The notes below the pieces were generated by a model. That model searched no databases and was not told the origin of the DNA. It saw only the letters and a list, made by a program, of their open reading frames with translations. Of a stretch of DNA of 64,000 bases, positions 17,217-25,826 are shown one piece after another (within the stretch, counting starts at the first letter, position 1; each line of letters begins with the position of its first letter). This stretch comes from Sphingomonas leidyi (GTDB taxonomy: Bacteria; Pseudomonadota; Alphaproteobacteria; Sphingomonadales; Sphingomonadaceae), in NCBI RefSeq assembly GCF_011761945.1, contig NZ_JAASQV010000001.1:1860001-1924000 (forward strand). Direction: 5' to 3'. The translations under genes were made by a program, and so were the position numbers.

Positions 17217-17846
17217 ATGCGTAACTCATTCCTGATTCTCGCCGCCATGACTTGCCTCGGCGGTGCGCAGACTGCCTTTGCTCAGGAAACCGAAGACCGG
17301 GAAACCGGACGGGCTCCCGCCCAGGCCTTTGCGGGCCCGCGGGTCGAAGCCACGATCGGCCTCGACCAGAGCGGCGACGATGCCTTTTTCGGCAAGGAAC
17401 TGACCGGCATGCGCGCCGGCGGCGCGATCGGTTATGACGTCGCCGTCGGCAAGCGCGTCACGATCGGCGTCGAGGCCGGCATCGGCTGGATGGTCGCCGG
17501 CAACACCAAGCTCGGCCCCTTCCCGCCCCGCGACACGAACACCTACGCGATGAGTGCCGGGCGCGACATCGATGTCTCCGGACGCATCGGCTACGCGTTC
17601 AGCCCGAGCACGCTGCTCTACGGCAAGGTCGGCTGGGCGGACCAGAGCTATGGCGCGCGCTCCAGCGCGGGCAAGGACTATGGCGACAAGAAATCCAACG
17701 GGTTGCGGCTCGGCGCCGGTCTCGAGCAGAAGCTCACCTCGAACGTCTATGCCAAGGCGGAATATCGCTACACCCGATATGGGGACGTCGGAAACATCAA
17801 GAACGATCGCCATCAGCTGCTGACCGGCATCGGCGTGCGCTTCTGA
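17217..17846 (+). CDS. Outer-membrane beta-barrel protein (OmpA-like/opacity type)
   Basis: 209 residues. Signal peptide MRNSFLILAAMTCLGGAQTAFAQ. The remainder is made of alternating amphipathic strands ('FAGPRVEATIGLDQSG', 'RAGGAIGYDVAVGKRVTIGVE', 'STLLYGKVGWADQSYG', 'SNVYAKAEYRYTRYGD') and ends 'HQLLTGIGVRF' with the C-terminal Phe expected of an outer-membrane barrel. It is an 8-strand porin-family protein (as in Omp25/opacity proteins). The start at 17217 was chosen over upstream in-frame codons because it begins the signal peptide. Its function is probably structural or adhesive. Confidence 0.88.
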   Translation: MRNSFLILAAMTCLGGAQTAFAQETEDRETGRAPAQAFAGPRVEATIGLDQSGDDAFFGKELTGMRAGGAIGYDVAVGKRVTIGVEAGIGWMVAGNTKLGPFPPRDTNTYAMSAGRDIDVSGRIGYAFSPSTLLYGKVGWADQSYGARSSAGKDYGDKKSNGLRLGAGLEQKLTSNVYAKAEYRYTRYGDVGNIKNDRHQLLTGIGVRF

Positions 17847-17884
17847 GCGCATGCGGGGGACGGGGCGCGCGCCGTCCCCCGATT

Positions 17885-18811
17885 TCAACGCTCCGGCGGC
17901 ACCAGAGCGCCCCAGGGATCGTCGCGCAGCGACGTGCGGACCTCCTCCAGCAGCCAGTCGCGAAAGGCGCGGACCTTGGGCTGGTTGCGCTTGCCTTCGG
18001 CATACATCAGCCAGAACGCATTGCGATATTGCGCGACCTGGGGAAGCGGCTGGACGAGTTGCCCCGAATCGAGTGCGGCCTGCCACATCGGCGGGCTGAG
18101 GATCGCGACGCCGTGTCCGGCGATCGCCGCATTGCCGTCCAGGATTTGCGAATCGAAGCGGATGCCCGCCGCCTGGCTGGTGTCTGGCGCCTCGCCCAGC
18201 GCCGCCGCGAACCACAAGTCCCACCAATCGTCGCGATAGGTGAGTCGCGGCAGTTCGAGCAGGTCCTTCGGCGTGCGGATCGGCGGATGCTCGGCGAGGA
18301 AGGCAGGATTGGCGAGCGGCGTGATCGGCATCCGCATCAGGAAATGGCAGCTATGCCCAGGCAGCGGGCCCGGCGCGCCGCGCAGCGCGACGTCAGCCTC
18401 GCCCGCCAGCAGATCGATCATCTCGTCGCCGACATGAAGGCGGACGGCAAGGTCCGGGCGCGCGAGCTGGAACGAGCCCAGCCGGCTCGCCAGCCAGTTG
18501 GTGGCAAGGGTGCGCGGCGCGGTGATGCTGATGACGCTTTCCGTCTCGGCATGGACCGCGGCGAAGGCCTCTCCCATCGCGTCGAACGCGCCCGTGACCT
18601 GCGGCGCGATCCGCCGCCCCAGATCAGTGAGCACGATGCCGCGCCCGCTGCGCGCGAACAGCGGGGCGCCCAACCGCTCTTCGAGCAGCTTCATCTGGTA
18701 GCTCACCGCCGCCTGGGTCATTCCCAGCTCCTCTGCGGCGCGCGTGAAATTGCCGTGCCGGGAAGCGGCTTCGAACACGCGGACGGCAGCGAGCGGAGGA
18801 AGGCGGCGCAT
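17885..18811 (-). CDS. LysR-family transcriptional regulator, GcvA-like
   Basis: 308 residues. An N-terminal winged helix-turn-helix at about 6-65 ('LAAVRVFEAASRHGNFTRAA', 'EELGMTQAAVSYQMKLLEER') is followed by a LysR substrate-binding domain ('ISITAPRTLATNWLASRLGS' onward, 'GIRFDSQILDGNAAIAGHGV'). The N-terminal 'RRLPPLAAVRVFEAA' is typical of the GcvA/AmpR group. Start at 18811. It is divergent from the UrcA gene across 116 bp, so that gene is a possible target. The effector is unknown. Confidence 0.93.
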   Translation of the reverse strand: MRRLPPLAAVRVFEAASRHGNFTRAAEELGMTQAAVSYQMKLLEERLGAPLFARSGRGIVLTDLGRRIAPQVTGAFDAMGEAFAAVHAETESVISITAPRTLATNWLASRLGSFQLARPDLAVRLHVGDEMIDLLAGEADVALRGAPGPLPGHSCHFLMRMPITPLANPAFLAEHPPIRTPKDLLELPRLTYRDDWWDLWFAAALGEAPDTSQAAGIRFDSQILDGNAAIAGHGVAILSPPMWQAALDSGQLVQPLPQVAQYRNAFWLMYAEGKRNQPKVRAFRDWLLEEVRTSLRDDPWGALVPPER

Positions 18812-18927
18812 CGCAATATACAAGCACAGCTTATGGTATTTGGCCAATGATTTGTTGGCCCGCCGGCGTGTTCGGGCGCAGATGGACGGGGTGCCGGACA
18901 TGGCGCGACATCCAAGGGAACCAAGCC

Positions 18928-19248
18928 ATGATGAAGACCCTGATCCCGCTCCTGCTGATCCTCTCCCCGGCCGCCGTGCCGGTGATCGCCCAGGCCCAGC
19001 GTGGCGATGCGAGCGTTCGCGTCTCCTATGCCGATCTCGACCTGTCGCGCGCTGCGGGTCGCCAGGCACTCGACCGGCGCCTCGCCCGGGCGCTCGACCA
19101 GATCTGCCCGGCCGATCGGCCTGGCTATCTGACTCCGGCGCCCGATGCGCTCCGCTGCCAGGCAAATGCCCGCGAGCAGATCGCGGCGGCGCGCCGGCAC
19201 GCACTGGCGCAGCGCGGCGGCGTGGTCCGGATCTCCGCCGTTCCCTGA
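18928..19248 (+). CDS. UrcA family protein
   Basis: 106 residues. The start is one of two adjacent ATGs at 18928/18931, with AAGGGA upstream. The signal peptide runs through 'LLLILSPAAVPVIAQAQ'. The mature part has the UrcA pattern: 'VRVSYADLDLSRAAGRQALD', a Cys in 'LDQICPAD' and a second in 'ALRCQANAREQI', probably a disulphide. UrcA proteins are small periplasmic proteins almost confined to sphingomonads, caulobacters and relatives. Their function is unknown. Divergent from the LysR gene. Confidence 0.9.
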   Translation: MMKTLIPLLLILSPAAVPVIAQAQRGDASVRVSYADLDLSRAAGRQALDRRLARALDQICPADRPGYLTPAPDALRCQANAREQIAAARRHALAQRGGVVRISAVP

Positions 19249-19420
19249 TCGATCCCTCGGAACCGCGAAGCGGCGGGCGGCCTGCAACGCCGCCCGCCAA
19301 CCATAAGCATTGCTGATAGCGCAAACCCATATCCCGAAAAGGGATGCGCGGCGCGGTCCATTCGGGTTGGGCCCGTCACAAAATATGGTTACTCCTTGGG
19401 CAAGGAACAGGGAGGAACCC

Positions 19421-20362
19421 ATGCGAGTCGTTTGGGCATTGGCGGCGCTTGCGCTGCTCGCGGGATGTGGGCTGCTCGCGGGATGCGACGATCTCAATCG
19501 ACCGCCTGCGGACGGCAAGGGCGGTTCCGAATTCGGGTCGGCGGCCAATGCCGAAGCCTTCGCCTCGACCGGCACCGGCTTCGACTATCGCTATGCCTAT
19601 CGCCTGCCCGCCGCCAAGGTGAAGGGCGTCCTCCAGTCCAACGCCGATGCCTGCGACCGGATGGGGCCGGCGCGTTGCCGCATCCTCGCGATGCGGTATC
19701 GCGTGGATGACGGCAATCACACGCGCGCGGTGCTCACCATCCGCATCGACCCGTCGATCGCGCGCCGGTTCGGCGATGCCGTCACGGCGAATGTGGCGAC
19801 TGCCTATGGCGTGCTTACCGATACCGAGATCAGCGGCACCGATGCCACTGCCTCGGCCCGCAGCATCGCCGTGGTGAAGCGGCTGCAGGACCAGCTCCAG
19901 AATGCGCGCGCCAGCACGACGCCGGATGGCCAGGCCCGGGCCGCTCGCCTGCAGAACGCACTCGCGCTGATCGCCGAGGTGGAGGCGAGCCAGGGTCAGA
20001 CGCTGGCCAACGCGCCGATGCTGTTCACCTATGAATCGAGCAGCGCGCTGAGTGGCCTGGGGTCGTCCGAAGCCAATTTCCGCACTGCGGGCCAGACGCT
20101 CGAGAATTCGGTCGCCCAGCTCGTCCAGCTGCTCGCCAGCGTCGGGCCGTGGTGCCTGCTGATGCTGGCCGTGGTGCTGGTCCTGCGATGGATCATCCAT
20201 GGCCGCGCCGTGGGTCCCGATGTCGAGCCGCGTCACGACGATGGCTATGACGATGGCCATGAGGGGAGCCATGACGGCCGGGACAATCGCGGCCGCAGCG
20301 ACAATCGCAACCTCATCCAGCGCTGGTTCTCCCGCGACGACGCGGAGGAGCATACGCACTGA
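19421..20362 (+). CDS. DUF4349-type membrane lipoprotein
   Basis: 313 residues, with a strong ribosome-binding site (GGGAGGA) before the ATG. The N-terminus is a lipoprotein signal with two successive lipobox candidates (ALLAGC at Cys16 and GLLAGC at Cys22). A DUF4349 domain follows ('FDYRYAYRLPAAKVKGVLQS', a coiled-coil middle 'VVKRLQDQLQNAR'). Near the C-terminus is one membrane helix ('WCLLMLAVVLVLRWIIHG', about 246-263) and a hydrophilic tail rich in His, Asp and Arg. The protein may thus be held by both a lipid and a transmembrane helix. Role unknown. Confidence 0.83.
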   Translation: MRVVWALAALALLAGCGLLAGCDDLNRPPADGKGGSEFGSAANAEAFASTGTGFDYRYAYRLPAAKVKGVLQSNADACDRMGPARCRILAMRYRVDDGNHTRAVLTIRIDPSIARRFGDAVTANVATAYGVLTDTEISGTDATASARSIAVVKRLQDQLQNARASTTPDGQARAARLQNALALIAEVEASQGQTLANAPMLFTYESSSALSGLGSSEANFRTAGQTLENSVAQLVQLLASVGPWCLLMLAVVLVLRWIIHGRAVGPDVEPRHDDGYDDGHEGSHDGRDNRGRSDNRNLIQRWFSRDDAEEHTH

Positions 20363-20526
20363 CCCCGCGCGCCCGCGGGTGGCAAAGTGGCGGATTGGCA
20401 TCCGCGCGCGAGGATGCATGATTGCACCCCTCCCCCCCTTTGGGTATAGCGCCACCTCTCGCCCCGGCAGGCCAGCGGATTCCCCGCGCCGCCGGGGCAA
20501 TGACTTTCCAGGGGAACGAGCACCCG

Positions 20527-21306
20527 ATGGCACGCCGCCGGCAGATCTACGAAGGCAAGGCTAAGATCCTCTACGAGGGTCCCGAACCCGGCACGCTGAT
20601 CCAGTATTTCAAGGATGACGCGACTGCCTTCAATGCCCAGAAAAAGGGCACGATCAACGGCAAGGGCGTGCTCAACAACCGGATTTCCGAGCACGTCTTC
20701 ACGCTGCTCGCCGGCATCGGCATCCCGACGCACTTCATCCGCCGCCTCAACATGCGCGAGCAGCTGATCCGCCAGGTCGAGATCGTGCCGATCGAAGTGG
20801 TGGTGCGCAACGTCGTCGCCGGCTCGCTTTCGAAGAAGCTCGGGATCGAGGAGGGCACGCCGCTGCCCCGCACGATCGTCGAATATTACTACAAGGACGA
20901 TGCGCTGGGCGACCCGATGGTCACCGACGAGCACATCCTCTGCTTCGGCTGGGCGAGCCAGGAAGAGCTGCACGACATGGCCGACATGGCCATCCGCGTG
21001 AACGACTTCCTGTCGGGGCTCTTCGCCGGCATCGGCATCCGCCTGGTCGACTTCAAGCTCGAGTTCGGCCGGATCTGGGACAACGACTATAGCCGCATCA
21101 TCCTGGCCGACGAGATCAGCCCGGACGGCTGCCGCCTGTGGGACATGGCCACCGGCGAGAAGCTCGACAAGGACCGCTTCCGGCGCGACCTGGGCGGCGA
21201 AGTCGAGGCCTATCAGGAAGTCGCGCGCCGGCTCGGCCTGTTCCCGGAGGGCGAGGATTCGGCCGTGCTGGACCTGGAGAGCCACCGGAAGCGTCGCGGC
21301 AAGTAA
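20527..21306 (+). CDS. purC: SAICAR synthetase (phosphoribosylaminoimidazole-succinocarboxamide synthase)
   Basis: 259 residues, full length. It joins CAIR and aspartate with ATP in purine synthesis. Landmarks are '[16 protein letters not shown]', '[20 protein letters not shown]', '[18 protein letters not shown]' and '[13 protein letters not shown]'. The start at 20527 has GGGGAA upstream. purS and purQ follow on the same strand 340 bp downstream, interrupted by a small gene on the opposite strand. purL is not in the window. Confidence 0.96.
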   Translation: MARRRQIYEGKAKILYEGPEPGTLIQYFKDDATAFNAQKKGTINGKGVLNNRISEHVFTLLAGIGIPTHFIRRLNMREQLIRQVEIVPIEVVVRNVVAGSLSKKLGIEEGTPLPRTIVEYYYKDDALGDPMVTDEHILCFGWASQEELHDMADMAIRVNDFLSGLFAGIGIRLVDFKLEFGRIWDNDYSRIILADEISPDGCRLWDMATGEKLDKDRFRRDLGGEVEAYQEVARRLGLFPEGEDSAVLDLESHRKRRGK

Positions 21307-21312
21307 TCCCGG

Positions 21313-21558
21313 TCAGGGTCGCCGGCGCCGCCCGGCACGGCGCATCGCGACCAACAGCAGGCCTGCAACGACAAGCAGGAACAACGCACCGCCAATGGCC
21401 AGCGTCTCGTTCGCCTGCGCCGTTCGCGCGGACGCACCGATCGCGCAATCGGGCCCGTGGCAATATTGCAGGGCGAGGGCGTGGAAGCCCAGGGCCACCC
21501 AATAGGCCGCCGCCAACCCGGAAACCAGCCACAAGGCGACGCGGCGCGTTCTCGACAT
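21313..21558 (-). CDS. Small membrane protein, unknown
   Basis: 81 residues with two well-formed hydrophobic helices: about 7-28 ('VALWLVSGLAAAYWVALGF') and about 52-72 ('TLAIGGALFLLVVAGLLLVA'). They are joined by a loop with two Cys ('QYCHGPDCAIG') and flanked by Arg-rich ends, giving a coherent inside-outside-inside topology. It ends 6 bp from the purC stop and lies antisense within the purC-purS gap. I do not recognise the family. The even charge and helix pattern suggests a real gene, but no homologue can be checked here. Confidence 0.6.
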   Translation of the reverse strand: MSRTRRVALWLVSGLAAAYWVALGFHALALQYCHGPDCAIGASARTAQANETLAIGGALFLLVVAGLLLVAMRRAGRRRRP

Positions 21559-21646
21559 CCGGGATGCCTAGCATTGCCTGCCAGATCGCCCGGTGGCTGA
21601 ACTCCAGCCTTGCAGCGAGGCGCCGGGGGCGCCATAGGCCCTGCCC

Positions 21647-21877
21647 ATGAAGCTCCGCATCATCGTCACCTTGAAGAACGGCGTGCTCGATCCCCAGGGC
21701 AAGGCCATCCAGCATGCCTTGGGCGGCCTCGGGTTCGAGGGCGTGGAGGACGTCCGCGCCGGCAAGATCTTCGAGCTCGAGCTCGCCGATTCGACCAGCG
21801 ACGCCGCAGTCGACGAGATGTGCCGCAAGCTGCTCGCCAACACCGTCATCGAAAACTACCGGGTGGAAAAGCTGTGA
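21647..21877 (+). CDS. purS: Phosphoribosylformylglycinamidine synthase subunit PurS
   Basis: 76 residues, normal for the small bridging subunit of the three-part FGAM synthase (PurS-PurQ-PurL). It reads '[20 protein letters not shown]', '[20 protein letters not shown]' and ends '[12 protein letters not shown]'. Its stop overlaps the GTG start of purQ, so the two are translationally coupled. Its presence implies a short-form PurL elsewhere in the genome. Confidence 0.95.
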   Translation: MKLRIIVTLKNGVLDPQGKAIQHALGGLGFEGVEDVRAGKIFELELADSTSDAAVDEMCRKLLANTVIENYRVEKL

Positions 21878-22539
21878 AGACCGCGGTCATCGTCTTTCCG
21901 GGCTCCAACTGCGATCGCGACATCGCAGTCGCGCTGGAGGCGGTGACGGGGACGAAGCCCCACATGGTCTGGCACGGCGACAGCGAACTGCCCCAGGGCC
22001 TGGGCCTGATCGCCCTTCCCGGCGGCTTCTCGTACGGCGATTATCTCCGCTGCGGCGCGATCGCGGCACGATCGCCGGTGGTGCGGGCCGTGGTCGAGGC
22101 GGCGGACAAGGGCATGCCGGTGATCGGCATCTGCAACGGTTTCCAGGTGCTGACCGAGACCGGGCTGCTGCCCGGCGCCCTGATGCGCAACTCCGGCCTC
22201 AACTTCGTGTGCCGCGACGTGCCGCTGACGGTCGACAATTCGCAGTCGATCTTCACCTCGGCCTATCGCTCGGGCGAAGCGATCACGATCCCCGTGGCGC
22301 ATCATGACGGCAACTACTTTGCCGACGCGGAGACGCTCGACCGGATCGAAGGCGAAGGCCGTGTCGCCTTCCGCTACGCCGCCGATATCAACGGCTCGGC
22401 CCGCAACATCGCCGGCGTGCTCAACAAGGCCGGCAATGTGCTCGGCATGATGCCCCACCCCGAGCGCCGCATCGAAGCCGCGCATGGCGGCACCGATGGC
22501 CGCCGCCTGTTCGAGGGCCTGCTCGAGGCGGTGGCGTAG
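21874..22539 (+). CDS. purQ: Phosphoribosylformylglycinamidine synthase glutaminase subunit PurQ
   Basis: 221 residues with a GTG start inside the GTGA overlap with purS. It is a class I glutamine amidotransferase that passes ammonia to PurL. The nucleophile is Cys87 in '[14 protein letters not shown]'; the His and Glu of the triad are in '[15 protein letters not shown]'. '[18 protein letters not shown]' and '[17 protein letters not shown]' are family signatures. The gene is complete. An MCP gene on the other strand follows 18 bp later. Confidence 0.96.
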   Translation: MKTAVIVFPGSNCDRDIAVALEAVTGTKPHMVWHGDSELPQGLGLIALPGGFSYGDYLRCGAIAARSPVVRAVVEAADKGMPVIGICNGFQVLTETGLLPGALMRNSGLNFVCRDVPLTVDNSQSIFTSAYRSGEAITIPVAHHDGNYFADAETLDRIEGEGRVAFRYAADINGSARNIAGVLNKAGNVLGMMPHPERRIEAAHGGTDGRRLFEGLLEAVA

Positions 22540-22557
22540 GCCGCACACCGCCCCGGC

Positions 22558-23901
22558 TCAGTGCAGCGCGGAAGCCGCCTGTTCGCCGCGTGACGACGCT
22601 GCGAGCCCCGGGGCCGGGAAAGACAGCGGACGACCGCTGCCCGCCACCCGGAAGCGCCCGGCCTGCTCGGCAAGCGTGGCGATCTCCACGGTGAGGTTGC
22701 GCGCCGCCGCCGAAGTCTCTTCGACCATCGCGGCATTCTGCTGGGTCGACTGATCCATTACACCGATCGCGGTGCTGATCTCGCCGATCGCGATCGATTG
22801 GGCCTGGTTGTCCTCGGCCATCTGGTTGAGCAGCGTGTGCACGTCGCCCACATCCTCGGCGATGTTCGCCAGCGCGCCATCCACCTTCTCGACCATCTCC
22901 ACCGCGGCAAGGATGTCCACCTGAGTCGCGGTGAGTTGTTCGCGCGCACGGCCCGCCTCCTCCTCGGCCCGCATGGCCAGCGCCGAGACGAGATCCGCGA
23001 CCACGGCGAAGCCCCTGCCCGCCTCGCCCGCGCGGCCGGCCTCGACCGCCGCATTCATCGCGAGCACGCGCGTCTGGAAGGCGATCTTGTCGAGCCCCTC
23101 GATCACGGAGTCGATTCCCTTGGCGCTGTCGTTGACCCGGTTCATCGCCTGCACCGCCTGATCGACCACTTCGCGACCGCCCGAAACGGTCGTCGTGGCA
23201 CCGTCGGCGCGCGCCACGGTGCGGCTCGCCGCGGCAGCGGTCGCCTTCAGGCGCTGATCCATCTGCGTGATCGCGGCCGAGGTCTGCTCGAGGCTGGCGG
23301 CATTCGCTTCGGTGCGACGCGCAAGATCTTCCGACGCCTGGGCGATCTCGCCCGATCCGGTACGGATCGCGGCACTGCTCTCGCCCACGGCGCCAAGCAA
23401 GTTGCGCAGCGAGGCGAGCGCGGCGTTGAAATTGTCGCGCAACTTCGCATAGGTGGCGGGATATTCCTCGACGATGTCGGCGGTCAGGTCCCCCTCGGCC
23501 AGCCGCTCGAGATTGACGGTCATGCCCCGCACGATTTCGCCGTGATGCTCGGCTTGCTCGTTCTGCTGGATCTGTGCGGCGGCGGTGTCGCGGAACGAGA
23601 ACATCGCCTTGGTCAGCCGGCCGACACAGTCCCGATAGTCGGTGAACTGGATCGGGCTGGCGAGATCGCCGGCCGCCAGCGCCTCCATGCGCACCACGGT
23701 CGTCACATAGGGCGTGGCAATCGCGTGGCGATACCAGACGGCCAGCACCGCGGCGACCAGGGTAGCGAGCACGCCGGTGGCGAGTGCAAGCCTGGGCGCG
23801 AGCAGCAGCGCCAGGGGCGAGAGCCCGACAAGCCCCACCATGGAACCGAACGACGCGAGCAGCTTCTTGCGAATGGGCGCGTTGGCGACGAACCAGTGCA
23901 T
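22558..23901 (-). CDS. Methyl-accepting chemotaxis protein without a ligand domain
   Basis: 447 residues. Two hydrophobic segments at about 14-60 form a hairpin with almost no periplasmic loop ('SPLALLLAPRLALATGVLATLV' region). A HAMP-like region follows ('ALAAGDLASPIQFTDYRDCV', then a second one, 'LAEGDLTADIVEEYPATYAK'). The long coiled-coil signalling domain contains a diverged hairpin tip ('AGEAGRGFAVVADLVSALAM'; the usual 'ADEVR-LA-RS' is altered). It must sense something in the membrane or cytosol rather than a bound periplasmic ligand. There are no che genes nearby. The 144-bp upstream region is AT-rich. Confidence 0.9.
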   Translation of the reverse strand: MHWFVANAPIRKKLLASFGSMVGLVGLSPLALLLAPRLALATGVLATLVAAVLAVWYRHAIATPYVTTVVRMEALAAGDLASPIQFTDYRDCVGRLTKAMFSFRDTAAAQIQQNEQAEHHGEIVRGMTVNLERLAEGDLTADIVEEYPATYAKLRDNFNAALASLRNLLGAVGESSAAIRTGSGEIAQASEDLARRTEANAASLEQTSAAITQMDQRLKATAAAASRTVARADGATTTVSGGREVVDQAVQAMNRVNDSAKGIDSVIEGLDKIAFQTRVLAMNAAVEAGRAGEAGRGFAVVADLVSALAMRAEEEAGRAREQLTATQVDILAAVEMVEKVDGALANIAEDVGDVHTLLNQMAEDNQAQSIAIGEISTAIGVMDQSTQQNAAMVEETSAAARNLTVEIATLAEQAGRFRVAGSGRPLSFPAPGLAASSRGEQAASALH

Positions 23902-24045
23902 GGCAAATCTCTCAGCGGAGGCAACAATATGGTTGCCGCTTCCTCGCTATAGAGAGTTCCCGCGCCGAACCGGTCGTTTCGGCAAATATACGTAACAATA
24001 ATCTACAATATTAGCCACAAATGCGTAACTTCCGTAAATTCGCCC

Positions 24046-24876
24046 CTATACGCGCGCCTCGATCCAGTCGAGGATATCACCCATCACGCCCTCCCTGCCG
24101 AGATCGGCGAGCAGGTCATGATAATGGCCTTGGTAGATCTTCAGCGTCTTGTCGCCGGATCCGGCGGTCTCGTGGAAGAACGCGCTGCCATGGCAGACGG
24201 TCGCATGGTCGTCGGTACCATGGAGGATGAGCAGCGGGATCGTGATCGCGGGAAAGCTGTCGTGCAGCCGCTCGTCGGCGCGGGCCAGCGCGGCGACGGT
24301 GGCGGCGGGCTGCGTCTCGTCCCTGATATAGGGGTCGGCATTGAGCGCGGCCACCGCGGCCGGATCCCGCGAGAAGTCCTCGTTCTTGAGCTTGAGCACG
24401 CCGAGATGGGGCGCGATGTGCGCGAGCCCCTTGATCGCGGTGATCAGGAAGCCCGGCGCCGGCACCTGAAAGGCGAAGCTCTCGCAGATGAAGCCGGCAA
24501 GTTCCGCCTGGTTGTCGAGCGCATAGGTGGCGCCGGTTACCCCGCCCGCGCTGTGGCCGAGCAGAAACGTCTTGAGCCCGGGGTGGCGCGACTTGGCGAT
24601 CGCGATCGCGCCGCCAAGGTCGTGGACATAGTCGGCAATATCCTCGACGTAGAAGCGCTCGCCGCCCGAACGCCCGCGCCCGCGCAGGTCAGGAGCGTAA
24701 ACGGCGAAACCGCGCTCGGCCAGCCGCTCGGCGACCCAGGCATATTGGCCGCTATGCGCATTGAAGCCATGGCAGATGACGACCACGGCCCGCGCGGCGC
24801 CCTCGGGCAGCCAGGAGCGGAAGAAGATGTTGACGTGCCCGGTGCTGCCGAAAGTCTCTTCCGTCGTCGCAGTCAT
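24046..24876 (-). CDS. Alpha/beta hydrolase, monoacylglycerol-lipase-like
   Basis: 276 residues of the serine-aminopeptidase/Hydrolase_4 type. The nucleophile elbow is 'LLGHSAGGVTGATYAL' (G-H-S-A-G). The oxyanion segment is 'VVICHGFNAHSGQYAWVAER', with acid Asp in 'LILHGTDDHATV' and His in 'IYQGHYHDLLAD'. The family hydrolyses monoacylglycerols or lysophospholipids. There is no signal peptide. The start at 24876 has a GGAGACAGGG sequence before it. It lies 53 bp downstream of yhhQ on the same strand and may be co-transcribed with it. Confidence 0.9.
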   Translation of the reverse strand: MTATTEETFGSTGHVNIFFRSWLPEGAARAVVVICHGFNAHSGQYAWVAERLAERGFAVYAPDLRGRGRSGGERFYVEDIADYVHDLGGAIAIAKSRHPGLKTFLLGHSAGGVTGATYALDNQAELAGFICESFAFQVPAPGFLITAIKGLAHIAPHLGVLKLKNEDFSRDPAAVAALNADPYIRDETQPAATVAALARADERLHDSFPAITIPLLILHGTDDHATVCHGSAFFHETAGSGDKTLKIYQGHYHDLLADLGREGVMGDILDWIEARV

Positions 24877-24929
24877 GCCCTGTCTCCCCGGAGATCGTTG
24901 CAGTGAAGATGTCCGCAATCCCGCACGCC

Positions 24930-25679
24930 TCACACCCGCATTGCGAACGGAGTGAAATCGGTCCCCTTGTCGAACACGTCCACGCCCTCGCGGCGCTTGA
25001 GGAAACCGACGACGAGATAGGTGACCGGCGTCAATATCACTTCCCATGCCACCTTGAGCGCCCATTGCGTGAAGAGCACCTGGAGGACGAGCGTGGCGGT
25101 CCACCCCTCCGCGCCCAGGAAGGCGAGCGGATAGAAGATCAGGCTGTCGACGCCTTCGCCGGCAATCGTCGAGCCGATCGTGCGGGTCCACAGCATCTTG
25201 CCGTCGGTCAGGATCTTCATCCGGGCGAGGACATAGGAATTGACGAACTCGCCGGCCCAGAAGGCGCAGACCGAGGCCAGGACGATGCGCGGCACCTGGC
25301 CGAAGATCGTCTCGTACGCGGCCTGGTTGCCCCAGCTCGGCGCCGGCGGCAGCGCCACGACCACCCAGGACATGAACGCCATGAACAGCACCGCAGCGGT
25401 GCCGGCCCAGATCACGCGGCGGGCCCGGGCATAGCCATAGACCTCGGTCAGGACATCGCCGATCACATAGGAGATCGGGAAGAACAGGATACCCGCGCCG
25501 AACGGCCAATAGCCATTGTAGAGCGGCAGCCAGACCTGCGAAACCTTGCCCGCGCCGAGCACGTTGGAGAGCAGGATGATGGCGACGAAGGCAGCCATCA
25601 CGAAGTCGTAATAGCGGAAATGCCCACCCCGCAGCGCGTTCGCGGCGATCTGCGCCGGCTTTGCGTCCCCCTGGCTCAT
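24930..25679 (-). CDS. yhhQ: Queuosine precursor transporter (VUT family, YhhQ-like)
   Basis: 249 residues with about six membrane helices ('FVMAAFVAIILLSNVLGAGK', 'GAGILFFPISYVIGDVLTEV', 'VIWAGTAAVLFMAFMSWVVV' and others). The DUF165/VUT signature 'FPISYVIGDVLTEVYGYARA' and 'DSLIFYPLAFLG' are clear. The family imports 7-cyano- or 7-aminomethyl-7-deazaguanine for queuosine tRNA modification. The start at 25679 was chosen over upstream in-frame codons that run antisense through the tRNA. It lies 59 bp from the tRNA-Arg gene, on the opposite strand. Confidence 0.92.
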   Translation of the reverse strand: MSQGDAKPAQIAANALRGGHFRYYDFVMAAFVAIILLSNVLGAGKVSQVWLPLYNGYWPFGAGILFFPISYVIGDVLTEVYGYARARRVIWAGTAAVLFMAFMSWVVVALPPAPSWGNQAAYETIFGQVPRIVLASVCAFWAGEFVNSYVLARMKILTDGKMLWTRTIGSTIAGEGVDSLIFYPLAFLGAEGWTATLVLQVLFTQWALKVAWEVILTPVTYLVVGFLKRREGVDVFDKGTDFTPFAMRV

Positions 25680-25738
25680 GCAAGGACTATGATCCCGGTT
25701 CCGCTGCCGCGCAATCCACGCTAGGGGCAGCGCTACGC

Positions 25739-25815
25739 GCGCCCGTAGCTCAGTTGGATAGAGCACGTGCCTTCTAAGCTCGTGGTCGCTGGTTCGAATC
25801 CAGCCGGGCGCGCCA
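25739..25815 (+). tRNA. tRNA-Arg (anticodon UCU)
   Basis: 77 nt including an encoded CCA end. Acceptor stem GCGCCCG/CGGGCGC, D arm GCTC/GAGC, T arm GCTGG/CCAGC with loop TTCGAAT, and anticodon loop CTTCTAA (TCT) all fold well. It decodes AGA and AGG. The anticodon stem is CGTGC/GCTCG and contains a T-T mismatch at its middle pair (29:41), where GCACG would pair fully. Two tandem repeats begin immediately downstream. Confidence 0.95.
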
Positions 25816-25826
25816 TTCTTGTCTTT

